From Onthophagus taurus (taxonomy: Eukaryota; Arthropoda; Insecta; Coleoptera; Scarabaeidae), in contig NC_091975.1 in assembly GCF_036711975.1 (NCBI RefSeq), forward strand, positions 3,722,501 through 3,786,500: a stretch of DNA of 64,000 bases, read 5' to 3'. The translations under genes were made by a program, and so were the position numbers. Below the pieces are notes generated by a model. The model was not told the origin of the DNA and ran no database searches. It saw only the letters and a program-made list of their open reading frames with translations. Positions 44,277-58,500 of this stretch are shown piece by piece; the stretch's first letter is position 1, and every line of letters begins with the position of its first letter.

Positions 44277-45369
44277 ATGGCTATCTTCGCGATTTACCGC
44301 CAGTGCGCATTCTCGAATCGACTTTCGTCGTGTTCACTGTGGTCCTTTGGTTCCATTCGCTCTTTTGCCAAGAAAATGGGTCTCCCACGTGTTTACTTTG
44401 ATATGGCTTCGGACGGCCAGCCCCTCGGCAGGATCGTTATGGAGGTAAGTCGTTTTTACACGTGTTCTTTTCTTCTTTTTTTAACCCGGAACATTGGGAG
44501 TCAAAATGCCGGCTACCGGCATTTACATTTTTTGACCTTATTTAATTAGATTTATGGGCGTTTAACCCGTTTTATTATGAATAAAGGTTCGATTAAACGT
44601 TTTTAGGTTGCTTTGTGTGGGTTTGAGTATCGATTTTGCTGCTAAAAAATTGTAGGTTTTAAGGCGTGTGTAATGGCGTCTCTAATCATTTTAATAGTGA
44701 ATTTCTTTTTTTGAGTTGGTATTATTTTTTTATTTATTAATGAAAAGTTAAATTATTTTGTGGTTTTTGAAGTTAATTGGTGTTTAATTAAAGGAAAAGT
44801 CGATTTTAATGAAATATGTATTCAATTTTCATTTAGACGATAAATCAATAAAGTTTAAAATTAATCGTAATTTACTCGGTTCGTAATAGATGGCGCTTCT
44901 CTCTGTATACAATTTTAATGTGATGAATTATTTTTTTTAATAGCTCCGTTCGGATGTAACCCCAAAAACGAGTGAAAACTTCCGCTCTTTATGTACCGGG
45001 GAGAAGGGCTTCGGTTATAAAGGTTCCACCTTCCATCGAGTGATTCCAAACTTCATGTGCCAAGGTGGTGATTTTACCAATCACAATGGCACTGGTGGAA
45101 AATCAATTTACGGAACGAAATTCGAGGATGAAAACTTTACATTGAAACATACCGGACCTGGTATTATGTCGATGGCGAATGCTGGTCCTAATACAAATGG
45201 ATCCCAATTTTTTATTACCACCGTTAAGACATCGTGGCTGGATAATAGACATGTTGTCTTCGGACAAGTCGTCGAAGGAATGGATGTTGTGAAAAATATT
45301 GAGTCTATGGGTTCTCAATCAGGAAAAACAACCAAAAAAATTGTCGTTGCCGATTGTGGCCAATTGTAA
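44277..45369 (+). CDS. Cyp1: cyclophilin A-type peptidyl-prolyl isomerase with optional N-terminal extension
   Basis: Exons 44277-44444 and 44944-45369 give 197 aa. The C-terminal 164 residues are a complete cyclophilin domain ([42 protein letters not shown]), with the catalytic Arg and the cyclosporin-binding Trp present. The first 33 residues are Arg/Ser/Phe-rich without acids, typical of a mitochondrial presequence. A second in-frame ATG at 44376 ([10 protein letters not shown]) begins the classical cytosolic form. Fly Cyp1 has a comparable extension. The gene could therefore serve both compartments by alternative initiation or promoters. AATAAA is at 45423-45428. A CTCF-like site lies in the intron. 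Confidence 0.9.
44886..44897 (+). promoter_or_regulatory. CTCF-like site in Cyp1 intron
   Basis: Exact copy of the recurrent ATAGATGGCGCT, 46 bp upstream of the 3' exon. Confidence 0.3.
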
Positions 45370-48300
45370 AACCGATTATGAAAACAAAAATTTACATTAC
45401 AAAGAGTTCGTTCCACTCCTTTAATAAAATAAATGAGTTTTAAATGTAAAAGATGTAACGTTTTTTAAACAAAAGAATTTCTGCACTTATTTAGTCTTTC
45501 TTTCAAGATTTAAAAGGCTACAAAAATATTTAGATTTTTTTTTGATTCATTTATCTCGTTTTCTTTTTCTTTTTGATACGTTTAATAAATAATTATTGTA
45601 ATAGAATTCTAAGAATGCATTTGATTTTTATTTCATTCCCAGTTTTGTATTTTAAGATAAATTTGGAAAATGAAACAACGTTCTCTTAGTAGATTTGTGA
45701 TGATCAGCAGCGTTCTTTGGCGTTTTTCTCCTGCCATTTACTTGTAAAACATTTATCTAGGTATATAGTGTCGACAAAAAAAATTAAAAATAAGCAACGT
45801 AAGAATCCTTTAAATAACAGTTGTGATGTTTATAAACTGGTCGTGTATAACAGGTTGGGTTTAAAAAGAAAAATTAATAAATCATGAGCGACAAATTCAA
45901 TATTCTTTTTATTTATTTAACCCTCTATAAAACACCTAATTAGTTATTTTGATACATTTTAGATTAAGATTGATCACATTTTGGATCCTTTTAAAAATGA
46001 TTGTTTTGCTTTCTTGTTGAGTCATATTGAGTAATCTGATTATAAAATTCCATTTGGGTGTTGTACTTTTTTATTTATAAAGAGATACGATAATCAGCAT
46101 TGCTATTCTTATCTTGTACATGTAAAATATAACACAACCTTGTCGACCTTGAACGGACAACGGAAAATTCCGTTCTTACACCATTTGGCGTTTCTTAAAT
46201 AATCTATTTCCCCAAGGTTTCTTCATTTTTAATAAATTATTTTATTAGTGATTATTTCTTTAAGATAATTTAACGGATTTATCAAAGTAAACACAAAATT
46301 ATCATTCTTTTAAAAATAAATTTGAAATATTTCTAAGCGACATCTATTATTCAAAAGTGGAAGGGGTTAATAGAACTCTACTTCATAAGTATTTTTTTTA
46401 AAATTCAATTTCAATAATATATATTTATTTAAACTGCTTTATATACATCAAACTGCTTCTATTATCAGTCCAGCAACATTTCTAAATGTCTATCAATGAG
46501 AAAAATGTTTAATAAGAAGGTTGTAAAAAGTCAGAACCAATTTGATTAATCATTTTTAACGAAATTTTTTCAGGTTTATTTCTGGGAGTTAATAAACAAG
46601 GTAAATTAAAGCATAAAATGTCCATCTTTAAGGTAATGTATCTTGTAGTTTCATGTGGGGGTGAATTCCTTCACCACACTTGGCCCCAGTGAATCCTTTG
46701 TACATCCCCAGAATTTACAGTTCACTCAGGCGTCAGAAAACCAACCCAAGGTTTTAATGTACGCGATGTTAGAACAGTCACAAACAATATTATGTAATAA
46801 TGTAATTTTGAGGATTTTAAGATTTATTTTATTGAACGTAAGAGAATATTTATTTTTGTAATATAAAGTATTACTTACTGATGAATTCCGTTATGTGTTA
46901 TAGGCCGTTGATGATTTTCTATTGTATATAACTCCGATATAATCCATGTAAAGTCGATACGAAGTAATTTTTAAGACCCCCTGACAGATAGATAACCTCA
47001 ATTTTATTTTTTCTCAATTTCTTATTCAAATTCTTCTTTATCCGGTTGAAACTATTGAAAATGATAATCTTAGCATAGTAAGAATGGAAAACAGCCGTCC
47101 GTTGCGGGAATTAATGAAATATTAGATGAAAATTCATAATCTCAAGATTTGAGCATTCTGGTAATTGTGCCGTTGAATATAGAAGAAAATGATCAGATAT
47201 CTGAAATGCAATTTAAAGAAGCATTAAAACTACAAGATTTCGTACATAAATATAGTTATTATAAAAATTGAAATAATATTTAATCAAATTAAATTAGTGA
47301 CATTTCAAATGTTAAAGTTGGTAATATCAGGAAATTTTAAAAAACGAATTTCAAGTTAATGGAATTGACCAATCAGGAGACACTATTTTTGAATTTCAAC
47401 ATAAAACAAAGGAAAATTAAAAATTTGAGTAGTGTGATTTTGAACTTGAGAGAGAGTACACGCAAATCTTGTCTCGTCGAACATTATAAGCAATGTTGCA
47501 GGTTATGTAAAGAGATAAATTTGACATAGCACCAAAAAAAAAAAAATTTGCAGAATTTCTCCGAATCAAAGAAAAAATATAAAAGAAAAGAAATAATATC
47601 CTGATAATCCCAGAATCCCGTACCGTGGACTTCTTTAGGCTACAACCCTGGTGAAGAAACATCAATTTGGTTCCTGTTCCTGATTCCTTATCCTGCAACC
47701 AACAGACTAAGCTAAGTGTTATTATTTTCTTTAATCTATTCCTGTTAATTTAGTTAACAATTCACTTACCTTCAATATGAAAGATAATTCTGAGATGTTG
47801 CTCATAGTAGTTCCCTCCATAACTTCTTATTAATTTATATTTTTTTGATACATTTTTCTTCACTATGAAGAGATATTTATTATTTAATTCACAAAAGAGA
47901 TCATGAACTGTTAAGCACCACAAAAGCGGTGAGAACACTCCACTTTGTAGGGGTAGCCTCTAACCACAGCTCTCTGCACTGTGACCTTTCGCCTTAGCTT
48001 GAACAACTCTGCTTGCCAGCATTGCTTTTATCCAGCTCGCGATGTCTTTGAGATTCCAGTGCCAGATTAATACTTCTAAAGGTGGTTTTGTCAAACGCTC
48101 TCTCTATGTCAAGGAAAGCTCCCAATATAAACTCCTTGGAATGTGTAGGGCCACATCCACAGATTTACCTTTGATGTAAGCATGCTGATGCAAAAGAAAC
48201 GCTTTAAGTACATTTTTTCTAATGTAATGATCACAGTCTTTCAAGTGTCTTTAAAAGAAAAGCTGAAAGACTAATGGGTCGAAAGTATATTAATAGCATA

Positions 48301-49559
48301 CAAAAATGCTATCTATAGTTAAATACAAATATAATTAAGATAGTTATTTTAGCGATATATTTAAATAAATTAAAAGATTTAACTTTTACAAAATATTTAT
48401 TAATACATCAATTAGAACATACACGATATCATTTTTTTTTTAATAATTAACAATTGTTAACACTCCGTTAGTTTTAAAACGGGCTACAACATATTTAACA
48501 AATGCACTAATCAAGAGTAGTGCTATATACAAGATTGGGGGGTTTTCTCTATCGAATTTACTATACAAAACGATAAGCAAGGAGGGGGCGCGTACATAAG
48601 AGAGATATACATACAAAAATACTGTTTGAAACAATTAAAAAGAAAGGTAACGATGTAAGATATAGTAAATCCGAACTTACAATAAAACAATCTGTCCTAT
48701 AATAATTTTATTTATATTCACGTTTCTACTTGAAGAAGGTACAAAAATAATAATTGTTTATAAATTAGTTAAAACGATTTCAATAATTTAATTAAAAAAG
48801 AGGAATATTAATAATTAAGTAGTTGTGTAAGAAGTGTGCGCATTGGTCCATATTAAAAAAATTAATAAATATTATCACTGTTGGTTTTTTTCTTCTAAAA
48901 CTATTTTCTTTAGTTTGTGTAATTAGGGAACATTTCTAAGTTTATTTTTAATACTTGATTTCCTTTACTATTTTACTTTTCTTTATGTGTATAGATAAAA
49001 AATGGTTATATAAAAGTCGATATACAAAATTGTTTTCGGAACTACTTTAGTGACATTATTCGATGTTTTTCACCATTTAAAAATTCAAAAAAATTAGAAA
49101 ACAAACAAGCTTAAGAACTAAAAAAAGATATGTTTCTTTCTTTTTAGTTATCATTTTTTAATTATTCATTTTTAATTAGTGATTTTTAGAGAGCTACATC
49201 GAGATCAAAGCGGAATGGTTAAATACACCATTAATTTATCGATTCTTATTTATTTTTTTAACATTTTTTTACAACAAATAAAATTTCCTCAATCCATTTT
49301 TATTTTGATCTAAAAACACATAAAATAAAACTGGTTCTATCACAAAACAGAAATAATAGGATGAATAATCGCGCGTCGACAACAACCTCTTTCTTTCATC
49401 GAAAATATTTGACCCTGTGCAAAGAGCATCCGAATGTTTTTAAAAAGCGCGTTGAATTGACAAGATTTAGACCGCGTGTTCATTTTCATTCTTAAATTTG
49501 GTGAGATACCAAATTAGTTTAGTCACATCACGTTACTGCTACAGTAACGTCGTTTTATC
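45370..49559. other. gene-poor stretch between Cyp1 and the RhoGEF 3' end
   Basis: About 4.2 kb with no supported host exon. The right part (about 48300-49559) is the presumed 3' UTR of the minus-strand RhoGEF. Positions 46640-46760 hold a short GC-richer stretch that contains GGTGAATTCCTTCACC, an imperfect inverted repeat. A LINE fragment lies at 47900-48290. The area around 47090-47280 looks like decayed coding DNA (an interrupted frame with Glu/Asn-rich words), but I could not identify it. Confidence 0.4.
47900..48290 (-). mobile_element. LINE reverse transcriptase fragment (non-LTR)
   Basis: On the minus strand the sequence reads FILGAFLDIERAFDKTTFRS, the fingers/palm motif of non-LTR reverse transcriptases. 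After a short gap comes IKAMLASRVVQAKAKGH, and after a frame change a decayed version of the RGxPQGGVLSPLLW motif. At least one frameshift and several stops interrupt it and both ends are missing, so it is a dead fragment. Clade is not assigned, though the wording resembles Jockey/CR1-type elements. Confidence 0.7.
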
Positions 49560-52500
49560 TCAGGAAACGTCCCTATTATGATGTCGAGCCTTTTTATTAC
49601 CACCAAATGTAAACCAAGTGCCCACTTTGCGACCCAAAGAATTTGAATTTTGCGAGTTTAATTGAAGCATTGAGCCTACATAAATTGAGTCATTTTTGTA
49701 GTGTTTACCACCTAAAATTAAAAAAATTAGTAGTTTTTATTGTTATACAGGTGTCTCAGCGAGAACGGTCATTAGATATAATACTTAAATCTGAATTCTC
49801 AAATTTTTATTTTGGCCAGAACTCCAGAAACGTCTAATGACTGGTCTTGCTGAGACAGCTTGTATATTAATTTGTATTACCTGGTTTTCTTGGTGGTCTT
49901 CTTTGACATTTCGCAGCCATTCGAGCAAGTTGTTTAGCGGCGTTAGGGAATTCGGTTCCATCTAATTTATCTTTCGCGACAAGTCGACGTTCTTCCAAGA
50001 AAGCTTCTAACCAGTGTTGTTTATCAGAAGCTGATCGACAGCAAAATAAAAGCCATTTATCTCTGATTACGCTATATAAACGAATCGCATGTCGAACGGA
50101 AACTCCAATATGCGTATCTTTACCATCAGGAACATCAATAACTTCCGTAGTATCTAAATGTATCCTTCCTTTATAAACGTAGGTATTTCTTTTTAAAATA
50201 TCTTTCTTGCAATAAATTAATTGATGATCAAACAAAAATAACGTTAAACTTGACGTCCAAACACCCGTTGTAACTCTAATAATTTCGCCTTGGTGAATTA
50301 ATTGGGTACTTTTTTCAATTAAATCTTCGCCCTCCCATCCTTCAACTCTTTGCTGCCAAGCGGCCAATTTTTCTAAACTTTCCATTCTTCGTTTTCGCTC
50401 GTTAATCAACATAGCGACACCTCTCATCGCAGCGAGAGCTTCTTTAATATGTTCGTAATCCTCATGGTCCGTTTTTGTATATTTGAGCAATTCAGCCAAT
50501 TGTAATGGATATTTACATATTCTTTGGACTGGTGTGAGCAAATAACCATCAAGAGGAATCTCAATCAATCCCCGCATTAATCGACACGCTTCAAAAAACT
50601 TACTATAACTATTAAACTGGTAAAGTTCTTGAAGTGTTGCTGTCGCAATTGGATGACTATTGCAATAATCCGAGTACATGGTAAAACCTTCTTTGTGTTT
50701 TATAAAACAGGTACCCACACAACTTTTATGGGGTGCCTCCCAGTCGATTGAAGATTCTAAAAAATGCAAAAAATTAATTAATATTTAAAAAAATATTATT
50801 TATTATACCTAAATCTTTAAGAAATCCACTTTGAAACCTTAAAATATCCTCCAAATTAATAAAAATACTCGCAATTTGTTCTTCTGTAAACATTTCAGTT
50901 CGTTTTCGACACTCGGCAACATATCCTTCGGCAACGTCATGTAAAACTTTAACAAAATCCCTTTCGGTATGCACCAATTCCCGCACTACACTAGTCCGAA
51001 CCTGATCATTCGATAACAAAGAAATACTAGTTCTGCGCCTAATTTGGCCACTAACCGATCTTCCATTTGCCATCGCAGCAAGACAATCTTCAACGGTGTC
51101 CTCTTGGCTAACCCTTAAACGCACGAACGCGGCCGGAAACCACCCGGTTTTTCCATCACAAGCACCCCACCACCAATCTTTATTTGACGTCGTTTGCACT
51201 TCGATAACATCCCCGGCTCGAAATGCTAATTCCTCAGCTTCGATTGCTACATGATCGAAAACAGCCTCAGCTAAAACGACCATCTCTTCCAAATCCATCG
51301 CTAAATCTAAGGATTTTTTTCGGTTTTCTGATAACGAAGCCACCGAAGATTCCGAATCCGACATCATATCATCATCAGATGTTCCACGATCGTGTTCGTC
51401 TTCACTAACAACACTACTACCACCACCATTACGGAAACCTACAACAAAATTTGTTTCTAATTAATAAATTAATTTCTTAAATTAATTTTTTATTACTTGT
51501 TGTTTTCAGTCTCATTAAAGGTGATAGTTTGTCGATGTCTAAAGGTTGGCTTAGAGATCGACGAAGTTGTCCGCGCCTATATTGCGGACCGCCGCGAAGT
51601 TGTACGGCCCCCGGTAGATCTGGTGGTCGTTTTCTGGGACTTTGAGGTCGTCCCTTGACGGTTATCGGCGAAGTCATGAGGCGACGATGCGAAGATCTCG
51701 TCTCCCAGTGAAGAATACGTTGACCACCAAGATCGGAATGAGTTCTTCTTACGTACGGTCGTCGATGTGATCTTGATTTTAATTCAGCCTATAAATAAAA
51801 TAAAAATTATTGATCTCGATACACTGTTTAAACAATTCGTTTGTTATTTTTAATCGTTTGCGAAAACCGCTTATTTAGGTTGTCATTCAAAATAAGTTAA
51901 ATCATACAATAAATTTTTTTATCATTTTCCCTGGATCGCAGTGTTGGGATCTTCTATCAATCTTCTAAAACTGCAGACTTCTTTTGCGTACTATCTCCTT
52001 TGTTTTCCAACTATTCCCATTTCCATTACTCTTCTAGGAATTCTCTCTTCTGGCATTCTGACTAGGTGTCCATACCAGCTCAGCTGTTTTCTATTTCAAT
52101 TACCAGCGGTATTTTGTATTTGTTCTAACATACTTGTTGATATACATTACTTGTTTTTTGTATTCTATTTTGTATTTTTCTGTCTATTGTTCCATTTTTA
52201 GTAATAATGGTGGCCAAATATTCAAATTTATCCACAATTTCCAGTCCCTCCCCATTTATCATTATGTTTTTATCCTTTTCCCCTTTAGTTATATGCATAA
52301 TCTTGGTTTTCCTACATTTATTTGCATTCCCCTTTCTTCCAAACAAGTTTTCTAGGTGGCAATTTTTCTTTGTAGTTGTTTTAGTACTTGCTATCAGCAT
52401 TATATAGTCTGCATACACTAGATCAAAGCTCTCCATTGGTGTTAATTTGTAACAACCTATTGTGAAAGGTCTTGTTCTTGTTTTACACTTCTTAATTATT

Positions 52501-55500
52501 TGATCCATAAAAATCACAAATAGTAGTGGGCTTCTCCATATTAAAGTTTTCGAACATTTCTCAATTTAGCCTGACGCACTCTTTTACCTTACTATATACA
52601 CTTTCAATTGTTCTTTGTACTTTTTTGTTTATATATAACGCTCGTAAGGCTTTCCATATATCTTCTTTTGGTACTGTATCAAAGACTGCTGTTAGGTTCA
52701 CAAATGCTAGGTATATGTCCTTAGCCATTTCCATTGTTTTATCTATTAATGTTCTCATTGTATATATGTGGCTTCTTATGTATTAGGATCATATTATTTT
52801 TCCATTCCCCCCGCCTTTCCATTTCTGATTGTCTTTAGCTCCCTCATCTTCTTCTCCCGCTTCGCTTCCATGTAGCGTTTGTATTCTTTACAAACAATGA
52901 AGAAGAGAAAAAGTGTTAAGGAGCAATATTGTTAGAAATAAAGTTTTCTGCAACTTTTTTTCTAAAACGTTTTGAAATTTATCCTCTGCCAACAAAATGA
53001 TGTAAAACCACGATTTCATCTAATTTTGTCCATTAGGTCTATTTATTGATATTTATGCATCTGACAGAAAAAGTGTTAAAGAGCAACATTGTTAAGAATA
53101 AAGTTTATTGCAATCTTGATCATATTCCAGATTTATTTCTGATTACCTTTGTAATCATCTTCGAACTTTTTAGCAAATCTTTCCCAGGAATCTTGCTTGC
53201 TTTATAATTTCTTTTGTGTCATTTCGTTTTCTGTGATATTCCTGTTTAGTTTGTTGCGTTCTACATTGGTTGTATCTAATCCATGCTCATTTCTTCTCCT
53301 GTACCTTGTCTTTTACTGCGTCGTTCTACCATCTTGTTAGTTTCTGATAATTAACAGTTTTAGTTTATTTTACCTTTTACCATTTCAGGTATATGTTCCA
53401 ATCTTGTCTATTCCCTTGTTATTCCAATGTAATTAGGTTATCCATTAACTTTGGTACTCTTCCTGTTTTTTTCTTCATCTTAAGTCGTCTGTGTTTTATG
53501 CAGGTTTGTGTTTTTGGTGTCGATAAACTTTAAAATTTATAATCAGCAAGAAAAAGCATTGATAATAACCATACAAATATGTTATTGATTTTGAATGGTT
53601 TCAATTATTTTAATTAATATATTATTACTCACCGCTTATTAATATTTTAATAATTGCTAAATTTTCATTTAAATATTATTTTATTCAATAATACGATTGA
53701 CGTTCTTAAACCACATAATTATCACAGAATTACAACACAGGAAATAGCAAGCACTCGCAAAAAGAGTTAAAACAGGAAGATGCAATGATTATGAAACATA
53801 AACAAGAAAAATTCAACACGTCACTAAAAAGAAGGACCCAGCGATCCACCCCTTTTTTACTTCAACACCCTTCTCTACGTTGTAGATTACGTTTTCGTGA
53901 TTCATACTTTATAACACTTCAAGTTAAATCAATAAACAACACTGTTTGGAATGCAACGAAAAATTTTTTTAACGAATTGACGTCATTTCGTCGATTAAAA
54001 ACGATTTAATAACACGAAATTATGAAAGAAACTGAAAACAAGGAAGTAGTCTGGGTTTCGGTTGAATCTTTACTGGGTGGAATAGTCGATGCTGTGCGAC
54101 TAGAAGAATTTCGCGCAAGCGCCGATTAAACGGGTCGCGCTTATCAAAAAAAGAATTTCCTGGAACACGATTTTTTTTCGATACAACGCACCTGTTCGTT
54201 TTGAAACCACAAAGACGACTGGAACACAGGTGCTATTTCGAAAATGACCGGAAACACCTCCCCTTTTCATAATAAACAATAGGATTTGAAGGCGTTGTCT
54301 GTAACTAAATAACCCCCTTTGAGAAATTTGTTTGGGCTAAAATCGATTTCTTTTTTTGATAAAAAATTGTTGATATCCAAATTTAAACCAACTCTTTCTT
54401 TGTATTTAAAAAACTCCTTCGTGAGTTTATTAAAATATACGTGGTTGGAATGCGTTATTATGCCATTGCTTAAATTGGTTTTAAATACGTATTAATTACC
54501 TTGAACCTATCAATAAGAATTTGGTTGATGAGGTCAGAGTGTGGTCTGGCGCTTCTACCGTTTCCTGCTCGATTTGGAGCCCTGCGACGCACCGTTGGTG
54601 GGCTGTCGAGGTCGTCGCAGGGCTGATCGGTATCATGGGACTCGGAACTATCGCCTCCTGTGCCTCCGCACGCAGGCACCATCTGAAATCAAATCAAAAA
54701 TTCTCCTAAAAATAGTATAAAAAAAAATAAATAAATGTAAAGATGTAATCGAAATGGGGGATCTTACCAACAATAATAAATCATTGCGACGAAATCACGC
54801 GTGGAAAAGTGTGGAGTATTGCAGAGATCCATTACGGGGTTCAAAACGCAATAACCGTTTGTACACGACACGAAATGGACGATAAATTTACTTTTGGGAT
54901 TGGTGGTATTCGAAACCGCTCGTTGAAAACGGGAGGGTTGCTATAAATTATATTATACAGCTCCAGGTAACCTGGTTTTGTGTTTTATTTTTTGTGGTTC
55001 ACCTCCCAAATGGGTTTTGTTATCATCCAGATGAAGTTGGTTCAAATCAAATTAATTCTACAGGTAGTTTACGTTTTTATATACACAACAAAATTCCTTT
55101 CAAACAAATTAAAAAAAAATGGATAAGCGTTTTCTACTTACAAAAGATTATTTCAAATTTCGTACCTATTTAGATCTCGGAAATTATTATTAATTTAAAT
55201 AATTTCCGATTCCGAATGGGAACGGAATTGGAATTATCTCAATTTATAAATGGTTGTGGACTGTTCACAAATGAGCATTTAATAAATTAATAATAGAAGA
55301 AGAGTGTGGTTAAGTAGCAACAAGAAAAAAGGGTTTACTCAAGAATTATTAAAACAAATATCTTACCAAACTAGTCTATTCGCAGCCTATTAAAAATTTC
55401 ATAGATAATTAGTGGCACTGTTATTAAGACATGTTGAGTTATGTTTTTGAATTTATAATTAAAAAAAAATCGCGATGAAACAAATTTCCTCAACAAAAAA

Positions 55501-58500
55501 AAATAAATAAAAATTAAAAACGGGGTGAAACAACGAGATTAAAAATAAAATTACCTCAATTTGGATGCCGCTGTCGCCACTGTTGCACTTCGCGTTTCGT
55601 GCGGCTTTGTTTAGCTTTTTTCTTTCTTTACTCGTCCGCCAAACCAAAGGACCGAACCTGACACAACCAAAATAAATAGTAAAAATAAATTTTAAATTGC
55701 TTTCAAAAAGATAATTACTTGTATTTCTGTTCGGGGTGTTCATCCTTTACTTCGACTAATTGGCTCCCCGACGGTGATACCGAATGAGACCGCTGTTGGA
55801 TGGTTTCCTCTTCTTGATCTTGAACTTCTTGAAGATTCTCCCCAAAATCCGTGCTGCAACTTTCTTTGCTACCTTTCTTTTGAAAACGTAGCGAAAAGGT
55901 TTTTCGAAATTTTTGTAATACACTTTCTGTAGTTTGACCTTTGGGAACAATAATCAATTAAAGAAATTGCGCCTTGCTATAACAAAAGGAGAAACTCACC
56001 GGTCGCTGTGTGTCTTCTTGTTGAATACTCCTTTGGATTTAATCTATTTTCAATTAAAACATCTTGTTTCTCATCCCACTTCCTTTAAAAACAAATTAAT
56101 AGAAAAATAAGGATCTTTTTAATTATTATCGAAGACTATAAACATTTCTTACCTATTCTCAACATCCGCAGGATCTAACAGCTGCGGAGTAGATGTGGCT
56201 TTCGCTTTCCTGCTGGCACCTCCTATCGGTGAACGACGTCTGTTACCATCATGTAAAGGCTATGAGAAAAAAAACGATTGAGGATTAGGTTATATCACGA
56301 TCATAACAGGATCATTTATTTGGATTTGACAATGAATGAAAAAGTTTTTATGATATCTTTGCATACAGAGAGATAGGCAGTTACAAGATGAATAATACCA
56401 AAGACTCCAAGAGATCTCAGGAAGACAATACTGATCTAAAACTACAGCAAATGCAAGTAAAAATCATCCAAAAATAAATATTTTAATTCGAAATAGGACT
56501 TTCACATCACAAATTTAACAATACAAAAGCTTACCGAAGTACAAATTTAGCATAAAAAACCCATTGTCTACATCCTGCTTGAATATTACGACGTGAATGT
56601 GATGGGAGAATATTAAATATCCGTCCGGTTAGTTACCCGGAATTTCGTCCGGATTCGCACAAAGCCGGGGAAACTCAAGAGAACTAACGAGGAAGAGAGA
56701 GAAGGTTGAAAACGAGAAATGCGTTCCACAATCACGGTATTTAATTATTATGAGAATCCCATAATTATGAAATATGGATACTTACACTAAAATATAAGAC
56801 CATTTCAAAATAACTTAGTTATTGGTGTGTTCTCAACAGGATTTAAAGACGAACTGAGTCGAAGCTAAATTCTTACTTTGTACAACTGGGTAAGTGGATG
56901 AGTGTTGTACGTGACAAGCAAAGCAAAGAGCACTTCATGTTAATCGAAAACAATCATTTTTCTAGCCCTGATTTCTCTTCACTTCCAAATAAAATGCCCC
57001 GCTCGTTTCCGGCTTTGAGAGACTCCGATCGATCGTTTTACTGCGTGCTTACTAGTAGGGTTCGCGTAACCGGATAATTACTGTAAACGTTGCTCCCGTT
57101 GTCGGTTGCAACGATCGTAAATCTCGACAGAAATTGCTACTGGTATGGTCTCAGGACATCTGCCGGTGACGACTACCAATGACGACGACTACCTATGACG
57201 ACAACCGGTTGATCATCTAACGTGTCTCGTCTAACTGTAATTGATGTACCATGTTGTTAACATTACTACTATTCAACGATGGGAACCCCCTTTGGCTTTT
57301 AGAAACCCAATATCCTTGCAGAATGTATTCATTAACATGAAATATAACGTTTGAGAGAAAAAACTACATGTACAAATCGATTTTCAAAGGTCAACGAACA
57401 CATGAAGGTAGAAAATCTAAATTTATCACCATCCTATATTTAATTCATCTATATTTAAAATATCCAATTCGCGCTCGGATTGTTGTATAACGATCGGATA
57501 AACAAAAATACACAACTCCAGTCTATTGTGCATACTGTATACGCAACTGACGATTGGCAGATGATCCCAGCCCGTCTCGTTTTCACATCTATGCCGAGTT
57601 TCTCGAATTAACTCGAGTTGCGCTATTCGGATCGATAATTCAAGATAATTGAGTAATAGTAATCAGTAAATAACAGGATTAATTAGGATTTCACTTACCG
57701 TTACAGGAGCTGTTTGGGCTTTATTCGTCGGCGGTTGGGTTCTGCGATTTAATCCTGGCGATGTTGTCAAACTTTCAGCCCCTTTCTTTCTCCAAGGAAT
57801 TTGACATCTATAAAAATAAGTTAGAGAAATTACAAACGATTTAAGTATAAATTATTATTAAATTACTTTTTCTTTGGAACTATTTAGGTTATTTTATGAT
57901 TCATAATTTTAAATGATTTACACTGAAACGATTTGTTTAATCCTTTAATTTTAAGTTTTAGTTTAAATCTTGTTAACTGGGCGAAGATTGAAAATGAGAA
58001 TCAAATTAAGAACAATAGAGGCAGAGAAATTATTCAATTAGGACGTAAACTAGCTCAAAGTATAGTTAGCGCTCTCGGTGTTGCAGTTTAGGGCAAAGGT
58101 TAACTAATGGGTCAATGAAATCTTCACATCACTAATCAACGGATTACATTCACGCCAGAATGCGCTTTACTAAGTACAACTTTAAGTGTAGCTTTTCTAA
58201 ATGGATTTTTATTTCACCCACCTCTTAGCTATTTGTCAAGTTGGTCGTGCTTTTCGTCGTGGAAATGAAAAGAAACTCGGTCTAAAGGTTTTCCCCCACA
58301 TATTTTTTGAAATACGCACAATCATATTTTTAAGGCGATAATAAAAAGTGTGAATCCAACAATTTTTAATCAAAATGATATCCTTTCTCTAAAGATTCTT
58401 CGCGAAGTCGTGAAATGCCACGATATTTCCAAGTCGAGATTGCAATTTAACGTAACGAGAGACGTTTTCACTATTGAAAATAAAAGCTTAAGTTTCATCC

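Noticed and set aside
47417-47698. 93-codon minus-strand frame
   Set aside because: Low-complexity, Phe/Ile-rich, without motif or splice support, and surrounded by transposon debris.
57160-57210. Short GACGAC/TGACGACTACC repeats in RhoGEF intron 2 as a satellite
   Set aside because: Only about three loosely matching units are present, too few to call a tandem array.
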